DNA from: Blastomyces gilchristii SLH14081
Lineage: Eukaryota > Ascomycota > Eurotiomycetes > Onygenales > Ajellomycetaceae
NCBI RefSeq assembly: GCF_000003855.2
Contig: NW_003101680.1
Coordinates: 4,256,731 to 4,320,730, forward strand
DNA: 64,000 nt
Direction: 5' to 3'
Part shown: positions 11,037 through 23,518 of the stretch, piece after piece
Layout: every line of letters begins with the position of its first letter
Position numbering within the stretch: position 1 is the first letter of the stretch
Translations under genes and position numbers: made by a program
Notes under the pieces: generated by a model
The model's input: the letters and a program-made list of their open reading frames with translations, nothing else
The model's database searches: none
Told to the model about the DNA's origin: nothing

Positions 11037-12640
11037 CATAGCTTACAATCTCTTTCTCAGCATTTTTCAAATACTCAAGCAGTTCTTATGAATTCTCTGA
11101 TAATGAGTAATCTTCTCATTTCACAAGATATTGAAGCTTACTATAATATATTCACTTGTTCAATATTTTCTTCATAAGATATTCAGTATCACTCTCAATC
11201 TCAATGTTATTCAGCTGAGACAGCTCTGCTCTGAAGTGTTACTTATAGAGCTTCAAATAAGAAATATGAAAAACAGAATAAATTGATTTCAATTCTGTGA
11301 GTAATTTCAACTTATATGCCTGCTTACTCATTACTCTTGTTACTGAGAAGAGTTCTAGTCATCACTCACTGAGCTTCTTACACAGTCTCATTATCTTGAT
11401 ATTCTTTGCTGAAAGTAGCACTTAATTCTCTATCAAGAACTTCATTGAAAAATGTTTTCAATTATAGTATTTCATCTATCACTTCTGAACATAGCAGATG
11501 CTTTTCACTGTCTTCTCATGACTTTTATTTAAAAGTTTCAATCTCACTTTTACTTCTGATATTAAGAGATACTCTGTTCTCTGTATCTATTTAATATTCT
11601 GACTGTCTATTTCTCTCTTTGAAATGTTGTCTGCAATGTCACTGAGTAATGAAGAATTGTATTCATAATAAGTATAGAAAGAAGATATCTTTAAGATTAC
11701 ATTCTTTGTATTATTATATATGAATTCAGTGATTAGAAGATATTTGAGTCAATTATTCTGATAATATAAATAGAATACTTGAAGATGCTGTTCTAGTGTC
11801 TGATTCTGATGTTCAGTCTGATCATCTGTCTGCAGATGAAATGCAGTACTGAGAAGATATCTTATTATAAGATAATAGTAAAAAGCTGATCAGTATTTAC
11901 TGATAAAGAGGAATTCTCAATCTGTTATCAATGATTTTGAAGCACTGTGATTACAAATGATGATATCTAAAAACAGGTCAGTCAATTCAGAGACTTTAAT
12001 CTTTTTATAAGTAGAGATATATTTAATTATCTTTGTAAAACAGTTAACAATGACTAAAATTAAGTTATATTCTTTAACTCTTATTGACTTCAGCAGATCA
12101 ACTATGAAATTCATTGATAGATTCTATCATAGACTCTTTGAAACAGGCAGTGATGTTAACACACTGTATTACTTATATCACAGAATCTTTACTCTTTGAC
12201 AGATATTATAAGTCTCAACATACTCTTTGACATCTGCTTGAAGCTTGTCTTAAATATATTTATATTTTAGAAGCATCTCAGTCTTCTCTAATCTGAAGTG
12301 CTCTGTATGAGAATCATTATAATGAATTCTCAATAACTTCTGACACATCACTCTGCTATAAGAAATAAAGACTGAATCATTCAGCAGTAGAAGTTTATAT
12401 TCTTCTAGTTATCAGTTACTTGATTTCTTAGCAGCACTGTCTCACTTAGAGTCTGTCTCTTTCAAGTTTAAACTGAATTCTTTCTTCTTCAACTTCTGAA
12501 TTCAAGCTGTAGTAGAGATATCTCTCTTCTATAACTTATCAATGAATTTTAAAAGTAGTCAGATTGAAAGATTATAGACTGTTTTATTCTTTATCAATTC
12601 AATGATTGTAAGATATAACATAAGAAGCTCATAATCTTCA
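11037..12640 (-). pseudogene. Gypsy-B integrase and chromodomain remnant
   Basis: Read on the - strand, the integrase begins with a zinc-binding H-H-C-C region (HYNDSHTEHF near 12330, NICQR near 12200). The catalytic core follows, still open at 11917-12114 (FIVDLLKSIRVKEYNLILVI), with the next conserved block SLITD at 11917-11935. The chromodomain is at about 11040-11200 (YLVKWEDYSLSENSWE with two Trp codons now TGA). Such a chromodomain targets integration to heterochromatin in known chromoviruses. LINE-1 split the element directly downstream. Confidence 0.8.
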
Positions 12641-12799
12641 GTGTCAGTTCTCTGCAGAGACTTGAGTTTTCTTTCATCTTCTATACTGAGTCACACAGCT
12701 GTCTTACCAGTGCTGTTTCTGAGCTTCAGAGAATCTCAACTCTCTGCAGTCAGCTTCTTCTACAGTGATGATAGAGATTCTTTTGTAGAATTCTTCTTC

Positions 12800-14150
12800 A
12801 TATTAATAATATTATAATTGAGCTGTCTAGATAATATGTCAGTGAGGTTAAGCTGATCTGAATGATATTGAATATAGAAATCATACTCTGAAAGCAGCTT
12901 CACTCATCTGGCTTGATGTTCTATCAAGCTCTTTATTGTCAAGAAGTAACACAGATTTGTATAATCAGTGAGAACTTACACTGAGTACTTACTATTCTGA
13001 AGATAATGTTATCAGATCTTAAAGAATTTAATAATTGTTAACATCTTCTGATCATGAGTATTATACCTTCTCTGTATAAGTGATAACTTCTTGAAGAAGA
13101 AGATCACTGATCTTCATTTATAGCATCTTATAGACTCTATAAAAAAGTCTTCTCTCACTGATAATTCATTATCTGTTTTCTCAGAGATGATTATTCTCTG
13201 ATTCTTTCAATGTTGAAAGATCTCTGATATCAACTGTGAAAAGATTTCATAGATCTCATTCTCAGATGCATCAGTCTTACACTGACTGAGTAAGTTGAGA
13301 TTAAAGTGATTCAGTATTGTAATATCTGTAAAAGCTTATTTCAATTCTATAAATGTCTGTGTAATGTCTTGAGTGAGAATAAACAGTTCTGTTTTTCTGT
13401 CTTTCACACTTTTCTTTAACAGATCTGTAAGAGAGACAGTAATCTGTAAATATGTATAGATGAATTATCTGTAGAAATTCACAAATTCTAGAAATACCTG
13501 CATCTTATGATATGTTCACAGCACTGATCAGTTCTCAATGATAAAGACTCAGCTTCTGTTCATTGAAATGCTGTTCATCTCAATAATATAATCTAAGAAA
13601 TCAATCTCCTGCATGTAGAATGAGCATTTTTCAGTGTTTGTATAGAGTTAATACTGTCTCAAGCAATCCAACACTTCTTGAATATGAATATCATATTCTT
13701 TCTCTGATTTCAAGAAGATTAGAATGTTGTTCAGATATACTATACAGAAGATGTCAACAAGGCCTTACAGTGTCTTATTTATATAGGTCTGAAAGATGGC
13801 TGAAGCATTACAAAGATCAAAAGATAAAACAAGATATTCAAAATTACTGTACTTGATACAAAAAGCTGTTTTTCAAACATTGTCTTTATTAACTCTGATT
13901 CTATGATAGACATTCTGTATATTAATCTTTGAGAACATCTTTACTTCAGATAATTAATCAATCATCTCATTAATTAATAGTAATGAATAGTGATTCTTAA
14001 CTGTTATCTTATTAAGACCTCTGTAGTCTACACATAGATGTAGTCTATCATTCTTCTTAAATACAAAGAGTATAGATGTCTCTGTTAGACTCTTTAATAA
14101 ATATATTCAGTTCTTTGATTACACTTCTTCAAGATATTTACACAGAATAT
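12800..14150 (-). pseudogene. Gypsy-B reverse transcriptase and RNase H remnant
   Basis: The - strand reads [20 protein letters not shown] at about 14015-14075, the LSFDLCNASAIFQ block, and VYLNNILIF at about 13715-13745 as the degraded YLDDILIY active site. The RNase H segment has EIYEIF, KMLTIIKFFKIWWHYL and VLTDYTNLCYFLT (the TDH box), ending near HSDQLNLTDILSR at about 12830. Both catalytic Asp codons of YxDD have become Asn. Confidence 0.85.
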
Positions 14151-14539
14151 TCAATTTCTTTACAGACAAGTTGTAAAGAGATCTGTACAGCACTATTATA
14201 TCATCTTCAAGATGAATCTTATATTATATCTTAATATCAGGACACTTTGCTGCTTCTCTTTCTAAAAAGACATTCTTATAATCTGTAAAGAGATATCATA
14301 TATATCTGTCTTTAATAACAGATACTGCTGCTAATCTTGTAGTAAGAATGATGACTTCTTCATCTATTCTTAAGTTCTAATCATCTGCTATATAGTATAT
14401 TAACTCTATCTTTTTCTCAAGATTCTTTTAATAAAACTCTTCAGATTTCTCTATCACTGTCTCTTCATTAGTAAGATGATACTGTCACATCTGAGTGACT
14501 CAGTCAATGAGAGAATTGTTTTCTCTCAATTACAGAAGA

Positions 14540-15925
14540 TCTAGAATGATATTCTCATCTATAATATTAACTATATGAAGAAGCAGACTGCTCTTCTTAA
14601 AGATTTCTTCTGAGTCTGTGATCACACACTTCACTTGAATTATATCAAAACAGTGACATTTTATTTCATCAGTAAATTTCATATAATCTGATAAGTCTAT
14701 CTTCTTTCAACTCTTCATTAAAGAAAAGAAATAGAATATGAAGTTAATATTCACTTCAGAGTTGAGTAGACATCTCACTGATATCTTCTTATTTGAGATA
14801 TGTATTGTGATTGTAATATGAACTTAAAGATATGAGAATTATCAATTCTTCATTTCTTTCTCTTCTTTATCTTTCACAGATATATTTGCTAGAACAGAAG
14901 TTAACTTTGATAAGATATCTTCTCAGTTTCTTCTCTTCTTCAGCTTCTTACAGTTACTGATATAGTGTTCATCAGCTTCACAGTTAAAATAGAGATCTTT
15001 ATTAAATCTTTTTTAATATTTCTTCACAGTGAGTGAAGAATCAGAATACTTGAAATTCTTCTTTACTTTCTCTATTCTGATGTCATCACAGTGCTGTTTA
15101 GATTCTGTCATTGATTACTTAGAAGAGATCTTATTAATCTTTTTCTCAGAGAATTGATTATTTAAATAGATTCAGAAAGTCAGATTGACAAGCTCAGTGC
15201 AATTAATTAATAAACTCTGATATTATGATATTATTATCTGTATCTTATAAGTCAGCTTTGTGAGATAAAGCTGTGTTTTTAATTAATTCAAATCATCAGT
15301 TAATTCCTCTCAATATTCTTCAAATCTTGTGTTGAAATCAGAAGAATTCTTATTATCTTATTAATATAATAAGTTGAATCACTGTATTATTATAAAGCTG
15401 CAGTTATAGTGATCTTTGATTTAATTCAGTAGAAAGTTCTTGAATTCTTTTTAAATTATAGTAGTATTAATACACTTAAGCTCTCTCTTCTTAATAACTC
15501 AAGTAGTTGCAGAGATGTCTTTAAGAAGATTGATAGTGTATATTACTTATATCTCATAAGTATTATACTGGCTCAGATTAAGATGAAATTTTCATTCAAG
15601 AGTACAGATAAAGCTGTGAAATTCAGATAAGATGTTTCTCTTATATCTTGAAGAATCTCTGATCTTAATCTCTCTATCTTCATGATAGATGTAGGTGTGT
15701 AGCAACCACAGTGATGGCAGAGTGATTGAAGAGCTCATGTCAAAATGTGCAGGAGATTCAGAAATCTCAGATTCCTGCTGAAGTAGAGATGTACACACTC
15801 TAGAGAATGATGTGATATTTTCTTCAGAGAATGAGATTGAGTCAGTCTCAGTGTAAATGCATGAGATTATATCAGTCTGTTAGAGCTTGACTGATTCAAA
15901 CTTATAATCAGATCAAGTGATTTGA
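14540..15925 (-). pseudogene. Gypsy-B gag and protease remnant
   Basis: The gag zinc knuckle lies at 14950-14991 and reads YFNCEADEHYISNC, a CX2CX4HX4C with the first Cys changed to Tyr. An open 68-codon gag segment remains at 15592-15798. The protease is downstream (about 14560-14830), where LLNSEVNINF near 14760 corresponds to the LLDSGA active site. Many stops interrupt the rest. Confidence 0.7.
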
Positions 15926-15927
15926 AT

Positions 15928-16461
15928 TATAACATGATAGAATCAAAGCAGTGACTAGTTAACAGTGTTATATAGAGATAGTTATTTGAGAAGCTGTATA
16001 AGTGAGCTTGACTATCTTACTTAAATAGTGAGCTTGTAGACTACAGAATTATTATGAGAATATCACAGATATGATACTTAGCATACTAAGAAGATTGTAT
16101 GAGATATACAGTAACTCTCATATATATTTCAGTAGAAGAAAAAATAAATCACTGACTTCTTTTATAAGAAGTCAGCATCTAGCTATTCTATATAGATAAT
16201 GAGTGAATACTCTTCTTTCATTTCATAAGTGAAAATAGCCAGAGTAATACCTCAGCAGCATCTCACTATCAAGGAAAAGTAATCTGCTAACCTTATATAG
16301 AAGTGAGGTTCTCATATTCATCAATCAGATCTTTCTATGATATATTCGAATGATGTCATAGAGTGGTTGGAAACTGGTTCAGACAGAATGAAATCATCCG
16401 CATGAAAGTGATAGGCCGTGTGGAACCGCAACAGGGCCTTGGCGCGGCCGGGAGCGTGACA
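15928..16461 (-). repeat. Gypsy-B 5' LTR
   Basis: This is the 534-bp partner of 4507-5040. The outer end (16370-16461) is CpG-rich (GGCGCGGCCGGGAGCGTGACA). The inner end is mutated (TATAACATGATAGAATC in place of TGTAACATGGCGGAACC). The 5-bp duplication ATAAC follows at 16462-16466. Confidence 0.92.
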
Positions 16462-16466
16462 ATAAC

Positions 16467-16859
16467 ACTCTGTGATTCTGTGAATAATATTAAGTTCTCT
16501 ACTCTGAATCCTTACACACTCAGATAATGCAAGAGATGTATAATTCATATATAACTGATCACTCAGGTTATAAATAATTATACTGAATAATCTCTCAAGA
16601 GTTCTACTAACCTGAGATATTAAACAGCATCAGACATTTCATTTGAAACTATAACTGTTATTCTTTCATTATTTTATAAAAGAACTGTAGAAAAGATCTA
16701 CTGAAATCACTTAATATCTCTAATAAAATCTGATGAGATGTGATAATTGACTTCACTATTAATCTCTCTAAGAGTAAGAGTTGTAGAAACATTCTGATTA
16801 TTATGAACTGATTGAGTAAGAATGTAATATTGAAATCTTGTAATAAGATGAATACTGAA
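16467..16859 (+). pseudogene. Gypsy-A1 integrase, N-terminal piece
   Basis: It resumes A1 after Gypsy-B. The sequence parallels 20935-21307 of A2 and 47605-47990 of A4: the zinc-binding region and first part of the catalytic core, ending near the codons for LSK...MNTE. A2 is inserted here. Several stops are present. Confidence 0.8.
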
Positions 16860-17167
16860 TGTGACGGGCTGCGCCCGATCAATTATATAGACTATTCTGT
16901 TACACTTCATAGATTCTTCCGCTCCACTCTTGAACATGTATGCTTCAATTCTCAGCCATTCTCAATCACCGATCCTCAGCCACCATGAATGTGTATAGAT
17001 TCTTCCGCCCCGAAGCTCCACCGCATACACCACCACATACATGTATAAATATCCACCTCAACTGCTGATTTCTACACTTTCTCTTTCTTTCCTTCTCTAA
17101 CATTTTTATCTTTGTTATATAAGACCTATTAATATCATACTGATCTATTCAGCATAGGCCTCTTACA
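16860..17167 (+). repeat. Gypsy-A2 5' LTR
   Basis: TGTGACGGGC...TCTTACA, 308 bp. A TATAAATA box is at 17044-17051. The putative self-priming segment AACATTTTTAT is at 17099-17109. An 11-bp inverted repeat GGGCTGCGCCC lies at 16866-16876. The outer end keeps CpG. Confidence 0.92.
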
Positions 17168-17169
17168 TT

Positions 17170-17180
17170 ATAAAAACATT
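17170..17180 (+). promoter_or_regulatory. Putative self-primer binding site of Gypsy-A2
   Basis: ATAAAAACATT is two bases after the LTR. It is the exact reverse complement of AATGTTTTTAT in the A2 3' LTR (22503-22513). It differs from the A1 site at one base, and the LTR shows the matching change. Confidence 0.6.
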
Positions 17181-17299
17181 CATTGTCTTCTTATTAGAAA
17201 ATGATTATTCATGCATCATCTCCTCATTAGAAATGATTATTCATTAAGAGATATTCAAACACATAACAATATGTAAGAAATAGAGAAATAGTTAAATAG

Positions 17300-18940
17300 T
17301 TAAATGAACACTGAGTCTTCAGATAGAAGCTTGCTCATTAGTAACTCTGACTCTGTAATAAGATCTTACAAAGAGAATGTCAGTGAAAGACCTGAGAGTT
17401 CTGACATTCAGATGTATGAGATATTCATATGATTACACTTCTTCAGATTTCACAGATATCACACATTCAATAAATGATATAATCATGTCTAATGATAATA
17501 TGAGAGAACTTCTGAACACAAGTATAGATACAGTGTCACAGTGGCTTTAAGCAATGTTGAAACTACAACAACAACAAATAGCTGATATGCATACAACTCA
17601 ATAACATCAATATAAAGAGATTTAACAATTAACTCATGTGATTTCAACATCTACAGAATTGAATACAAAAGCACTGAAAGAATGCTTAAATGCTTCTATA
17701 TATTTCAATACTTCTGATCTCACTCTCTACTCATCATGAAGAATGAAAATGCTCATGAAACTGAGTGTAGATGAAGATGTCATCAGTTTATTAATCAATC
17801 AAGATTGATATATCAATGAATGATTGAAAGATCATATGAAACAGAAGTTTCATTCATGAATGAAAGCATGTGAATCAGTATTGTAAACATCTGACAACAT
17901 TATGAAATATCTTGATATTCTGTTTCAAGACACTGCCATGCAATAGAAAGTATTAGATTGATTATAGAGTATCTGACAGAGAAACACTTCTCTTACAACA
18001 TTCATCCCTGACTTCAATATCAAGATTCTAGAAGCAGATGATCAATCTTGAAAGAATCAAATGAAGATTAGCATGCTTAAGAAAACATTGACTTTTAAAC
18101 TCTTACAGACTCTTGTAAGTGTAGATGAAGATCAGACTAATAAAGACTTCTGCACACATCTTCAGACATTGAATGACTGTCTTATCAAGCTCAAGAGTAT
18201 ATAGAACAGTGACAGAAGATGTTACATCTCAGTTACTTATACACTCATGCTGAAGAGAAGTAATAGTAATGATACAGATGTTATGAACTGAATAGATTCA
18301 AATGTCTATACATAAGCAAGAGTTTCTACTGTTCAAACAGACTTCTGAGTTTCTGAGATCACTTCTGAAGAAGTCACTGATCAATATTAATATGCAGTGT
18401 ACATTAACTGTAACTGATCAGAACATATTACTTTTAACTGTCAATTGATCTATATATCTTCTTGTTTGAAGAATGAATCAGTGTCTGTCCATGTCAATCA
18501 TATTACATTAGAGAAAGATTCAGAAGATAACTATGAGAATGTCTCAGTGAAACAGGAAAAAGATTAGCTTCTGTTCAAATTCACAAACAGAAGCTTGAAG
18601 AGATTAGATAATAATAATTTGAAGAGAAGATAACAATGAATGTGATTCTTGTATCTACTGTGATTGATAACATGTATAATATAAAAGCCATGATAGACAG
18701 TGATCTATGTCACTATGCAATGATAAAATCTTCAGTTATAATATATCATAATCTTCAGTGTATCTCTTTATCAAAACCCTGACTTCTCACAGAATTTGAT
18801 GATTTAAAAGACATTTGTACCCATTACATGATGAAGCTGATCATAGATGTGAAAGAACATCAATGTGAAGATGTCTATATATATGAAGTTAATAATCTTG
18901 ATTATAATCTTATGTTAGAACTTGTCTGACTATCTGAATA
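17300..18940 (+). pseudogene. Gypsy-A2 gag and protease remnant
   Basis: Collinear with A1 and A4. The nucleocapsid knuckle at 18400-18441 reads YINCNWSEHITFNC: first Cys lost, His and the last two Cys kept. The protease follows from about 18634, with the active-site Asp at MIDSDLCHYAM. Together A1, A2 and A4 show that the ancestral motif was a standard CCHC box, each copy having lost a different residue. Confidence 0.75.
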
Positions 18941-20934
18941 AGATATCTTATTAAATACTTGAAACAGAAGCTTGAGATTTCTTTACAATGATAGAATTCA
19001 TGAAGATGATATTCACAAGACTATGAACCTTACACAGATTTCTGTCAACACTTATGAAATACTCTGAAAAAGAAGTCATTATCAAAATCACTGATAGAGT
19101 TACTGACAAGTTCACTGACAGTAGAATTATATATCAATCTATTCTGTCAGTCTGATCAATATTAAAAAGACTCTAGAAAGATTATTTTGTATTACAATAA
19201 CAGATTCTTGTATAAAACTCTCTCAATAATATCATGAATATCTAGATGTCTTTCAACAAGACAATATTATAAATATACCTCTCTTATGAGATTCTGGAAT
19301 GAATCACAGTATCAAGTTAGAGAAAAAGAATAATAAGAACTCTGAACTGTCATGAGGCCCTCTTTATAATATATTCTGAGATGAACTTCTTCTTCTTTGA
19401 AAGACACTCAATAATCTGTTGAATAAGAAATTCATATGTATTAGCAACTCTTTCACTGCAGCCTCTATTTTCTTCACAAAGAAACCAGATAAAGAACTTC
19501 AGTTCTGTGTGAATTATTAAGAATTGAACAGATTAATAAAGAAAGACTGTTATTCTGTATCTCTTATCAATAAAACTCTAGCTCATATTGAACAAGCTCA
19601 ATGATTTACAAAGTTAGATATCATCATCACATTTCATAAAATCTGCATCACTGAAGGAGATGAGTGACTTACAGTATTTCAAACATGATATAATCTCTTT
19701 GAATGAGTAGTCACACTCTTTGAACTGATCAATGCTCTCAGTACATTTCAGAAATATATAAACTGAGCACTTCAAGACTTTCTTGATGAATTTATGTCTG
19801 ATTATCTAGATAACATTCTCATTTTCATCAATAAATTTAGAAAGAAATATCAAGAGTATATGCAAAGAGTATTACAATAACTATAAGAAGCAGAACTATC
19901 AATTGATATTGATAAGTGTGATTTCAAAGTCAAGAGTACTAAATACTTAGATTTCATCATAGAAGCTGATAAGAGAATTCAAATGAATTCTGAGAAGATC
20001 TCTGCTATTCTTAAATGAGAGATCTCATACACTGTGAAAGATGTATGAAGCTTTATCAGATTTGCTAACTTCTATCAATAATTTATATAAAACTTCTCAG
20101 ATATTGCAAGATCACTTACAGAACTCACTAAGAAAGACTCAGTATTTCAATAATCAGCAGATGTCAAAGCTGCATTTACACAGATAAAGAAGATATTTAT
20201 TAATATCTCTCTGCTGATAACATTTGATTCTGATTATGAAACAGTTATTAAAGCTGATTTCTCTGACTATGTGATAGAAGAAGTGATATTGTAATATGAT
20301 GATGAAGATGTTCTATGATTATATGTCTTCATGTCTAAGAAACTGAGTCCTGCTGAATGCAATTATGAGATCTATGATAAGAAACTTCTCATGATTGTAT
20401 ACTGTTTAGAAGAATGAGACTCTGAACTTTGAAATATCTCTGAATTTGAGATAGTCATAGATTATAAGAATTTTAAATACTTCATAACTATCTATAAACT
20501 CACTGAATGACAGATATAATGATCTGAGTTCTTAAGCTGCTTTCATTTTACAATATGCTATCATTCTAGTAGTCAGAACTTGATGACAGACACTCTCTCA
20601 TAATAAGAACAAGATATACTACTTGATATAACAGATATATACTGAATGAACTGAGAACACTGACTCTTAGATCTGAAGATATTGATCAATCAAGATAGAA
20701 TAACTCATGATACTATATATATTTCTCTGATTAGAACATCTTCTCTCTGAACTGATACTGATATTGATATCTTCACTTTCTCTACACTGAATGAACTGTG
20801 ATATACAGCAGCTCAAACTGATGAACTTCTTTCAATTCTCACTAAAGCAGTATATCAAGAAGCACTCTAATTCCTCTTAGAACTATATATAAGAACTGAT
20901 ATCTTAGAATATTCAATCAATGACAATAATACTC
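18941..20934 (+). pseudogene. Gypsy-A2 reverse transcriptase and RNase H remnant
   Basis: The RT fingers and palm are readable from about 19380. The active-site box is YLDN at about 19803-19814 (second Asp changed to Asn). RNase H follows (KADFSDYVIEE near 20250, [12 protein letters not shown] near 20355). A dispensable spacer before the integrase carries TDTDIDIF, shorter than in A1. Confidence 0.8.
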
Positions 20935-22263
20935 TGTAGTTTTATAAACAATGTTGAGTTCTCTAATCTGAACTCTTACACACTCAGATAATGCAAGAGA
21001 TGCATGATTTGTATATAATCAGTTATTCAGATTATGAACAATTATATTGAATAGTCTCTCAAGAGTTCTACTGATCTGAGATATTAAACAGTATCAGATG
21101 TTTTATTTAAAACTGCAACTATTATTCTTCTATCATCTTGTGAAAGAACTGTAGAAAGATCTACTGAAATCACTCATATCTCTGATAGAATCTGATGAGA
21201 TGTGATAATTAACTTCATAATTAATCTCTCTAAGAGTAAGAGTTATAGAAATATTCTGATCATTATGAACTGATTGAGCAAAAATATAATATTGAAATCT
21301 TATAATAAGATAAATACTGAACAAGTCACTGAAGCTTTTCTACAGAGTCTGTTCTATTGAATGCATAAATTACTGAGATTTATAGTATTGAATCAGAGCT
21401 GTCAATTTGTGAGTACTCTCTGAACAAGAATCTGTTAAGTTCTCAAGATTACACACTGTCTGTTAACTATCTATTATTCTGAGACTGATGATATATCAGA
21501 ATGAACAATTCAGACTGTAAAGAATTATCTTTATAAGTTCTATAATCACTTATAAGATGATTGACATGATCTGTTTCTACATGCAGAGATTGCTATCAAT
21601 GAATGAGATACTGTTTCAACAGACATAAGTCTGTTCTTTCTTACATATAATTATCACATGAAAGTGTTGAATCTTCTAGAGACTACACAGTTCACACTGA
21701 ACCTCTGCAGTCTGATTCAGATCACTGATAATATAGTAATAAAGCTCTGAGATGCTCATGATTGAGCAGAGATCTTCATGACAACTGTGAAATAAGATTC
21801 AGAGAATTAAATTAATATTCACTGAGACTCTACTGAACAATATAAGATAGAAGATCTGATATAATTGAATCTTAAGAATATATGAATCATATGTTCATCT
21901 TGTTCACTAGATTATCATCATATCAGATATAAAGTGATAGAAGTTCTAGATAGTCACAACTATTATCTTAACACATCATCAGAGATTCATGATGTATTTC
22001 ATACAAGCTTGTTATACTACACTGTCACTGATCTATTCTCTTCTCAACTGACTTCTAACTGACAGTCACCAGGCATCATAGAAGAAGATAATGAGCTTGA
22101 GTGAGAGATTGAGAATATTCTTGATGAGAGACTCTACAGCTGCAGTCAGCAATATCTTGTAAAATAAGTTGACTACAATTAACTGATCTGGACTCTGAGT
22201 TCTGTGTTATTCAAAACAGCAGTCCTTGACTGATGAGAACTGCTTCTGAAAGAAAGAGACTAA
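20935..22263 (+). pseudogene. Gypsy-A2 integrase and chromodomain remnant
   Basis: The zinc-binding region and core are readable (TVKNYLYKF near 21505, HAEIAINE near 21580, STDIS.FFLTYNYHMKVLNL near 21620-21665). Then come a GPY-like region and the chromodomain at about 22090-22230 (EIENILDERLYSCSQQYLVK followed by WVDYN). The polypurine run GAAAGAAAGAGAC ends just before the 3' LTR and probably primes plus-strand synthesis. Confidence 0.85.
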
Positions 22264-22571
22264 TGTGACAGGCTGTGCCTGATCAATTATATAGACTATT
22301 CTGTTATACTTCATAGATTCTTCTGCTTCACTCTTGAACATGTATGCTCTGATTCTCAGCCATTCTCAATCGCCGATCCTCAGCCACCATGAACATGTAC
22401 AGATTCTTCCGCCCCAAAGCTTCACTGTGTACATCACTACATATGTGTATAAATATTCATTCTGACTTCTGATTTCTACACTTTCTCTTTCTTTCCATCT
22501 CTAATGTTTTTATCTTTGTTATATAAGACCTATTAATATCATACTGATCTATTCGGCGTAGGCCTCTTAGA
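22264..22571 (+). repeat. Gypsy-A2 3' LTR
   Basis: 308 bp, with its left (inner) end mutated to TGTGACAGGCTGTGCCTG and its right (outer) end keeping ATTCGGCGTAGGCC. The last bases read TTAGA instead of TTACA. TSD CTGAA follows. Confidence 0.92.
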
Positions 22572-22576
22572 CTGAA

Positions 22577-23518
22577 TAAGTCATCAAAGCTTTTCTGCAG
22601 AGCTTATTCTATCAGATGTATGAATTGCTGAGATTCATAGTATCAGATCAGAGCTGTCAATTTATAAGTACTCTTTGAACAAGAATCTGTCAAGTTCTCA
22701 AGATTCCACACTGTCTGTCAACTGTCTATCACTCTGAGACTGATGATATGTCAGAACGGAAAATTCAGACTGTAAAGAATTATCTCTGTAAGTTCTGCAA
22801 TTACTTATAAGATGATTGATATAACCTGCTTCTACATGCAGAGATCACTATCAATGAATGTGATGCTGTTTTAACAGATACAAGCCTGTTCTTTCTTACA
22901 CACAGTTATCACATGAAAGTGTTGAATCTTCTAGAGATCACACAGTTTACACTGAACCTCTGCAGTCTGATTCAGATTACTGATAATATAGTAATGAAGC
23001 TCTGAGATGTCTGCAACTAAGCAGAGGTCTCTATGATAACTGTAAAACAAGATCAAGAGAATTAAATCAATGTTCATCAAGATCTCACTGAACAATATAA
23101 GATAGAAGACTTGATATGATTGAATCTTAAGAATATACAGATCACACATTCATCTCATACACTGAATTACTGCTATATCAAGTATAAAGTGATAGAAGTT
23201 CTAGATAGTTATAACTACTTTCTTAACATATTATCACAGATTCACAATATCTTTTACATAAGCTTACTCTGCTGTGCTGTCACTGACCTGTTCTCTTCTC
23301 AACTGACTTTCAACTGACAGTCATCAGACATCATAGAAGAAGATAATGAGCTTGAGTGAGAGATTGAGAATATTCTCAATAAGAGACTCTGCAGCTGCAG
23401 TTAATAATATCTTGTGAAATAGATCAGCTATAATCAACTGATCTGAAGTCTGAGTTCTATATTAACTGAAACAGTAGTTCTTGACTGATGAGAACTGCTT
23501 CTGAAAGGAAGAAACTAA
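22577..23518 (+). pseudogene. Gypsy-A1 integrase C-terminal part and chromodomain
   Basis: It resumes A1 after A2 and is collinear with 21320-22263. Readable pieces include YLCKFCNYL near 22785, a GPY-like segment near 23120-23310 (KVIEVLDSYNYFLNILSQIH) and the chromodomain at about 23345-23440 (EIENILNKRLCSCS then QYLVK). It ends at the polypurine tract before the 3' LTR. Confidence 0.85.

Larger units (their letters stand above)
4507..16461 (-). mobile_element. Gypsy-B, chromovirus LTR retrotransposon, holding LINE-1
   Basis: Two 534-bp LTRs (4507-5040 and 15928-16461) bound it, with TSD ATAAC on both sides. Without the nested LINE it is about 7.8 kb. On the - strand the order is LTR, gag with knuckle, protease, RT, RNase H, integrase, chromodomain, a 1.8-kb downstream region with an unusual open frame, LTR. 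The LTR ends are TGTCACGCTC and CCATGTTACA. The LTR copies differ by transitions: each outer end is CpG-rich and each inner end is mutated. Confidence 0.9.
16860..22571 (+). mobile_element. Gypsy-A2, chromovirus LTR retrotransposon, uninterrupted
   Basis: This 5712-bp element has two 308-bp LTRs and TSD CTGAA on both sides. It is the only uninterrupted family-A copy whose two ends are both visible, and so is the reference for the family layout. It lies in the integrase of A1, an insertion of the family into itself in the same orientation. Confidence 0.93.

Noticed and set aside
15900..15927. tRNA-type primer binding site for Gypsy-B
   Set aside because: The sequence after the 5' LTR on the - strand (ATTCAAATCACTTGATC) matches no tRNA end I know, and a self-priming partner in the LTR has at least two mismatches. 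Not called.
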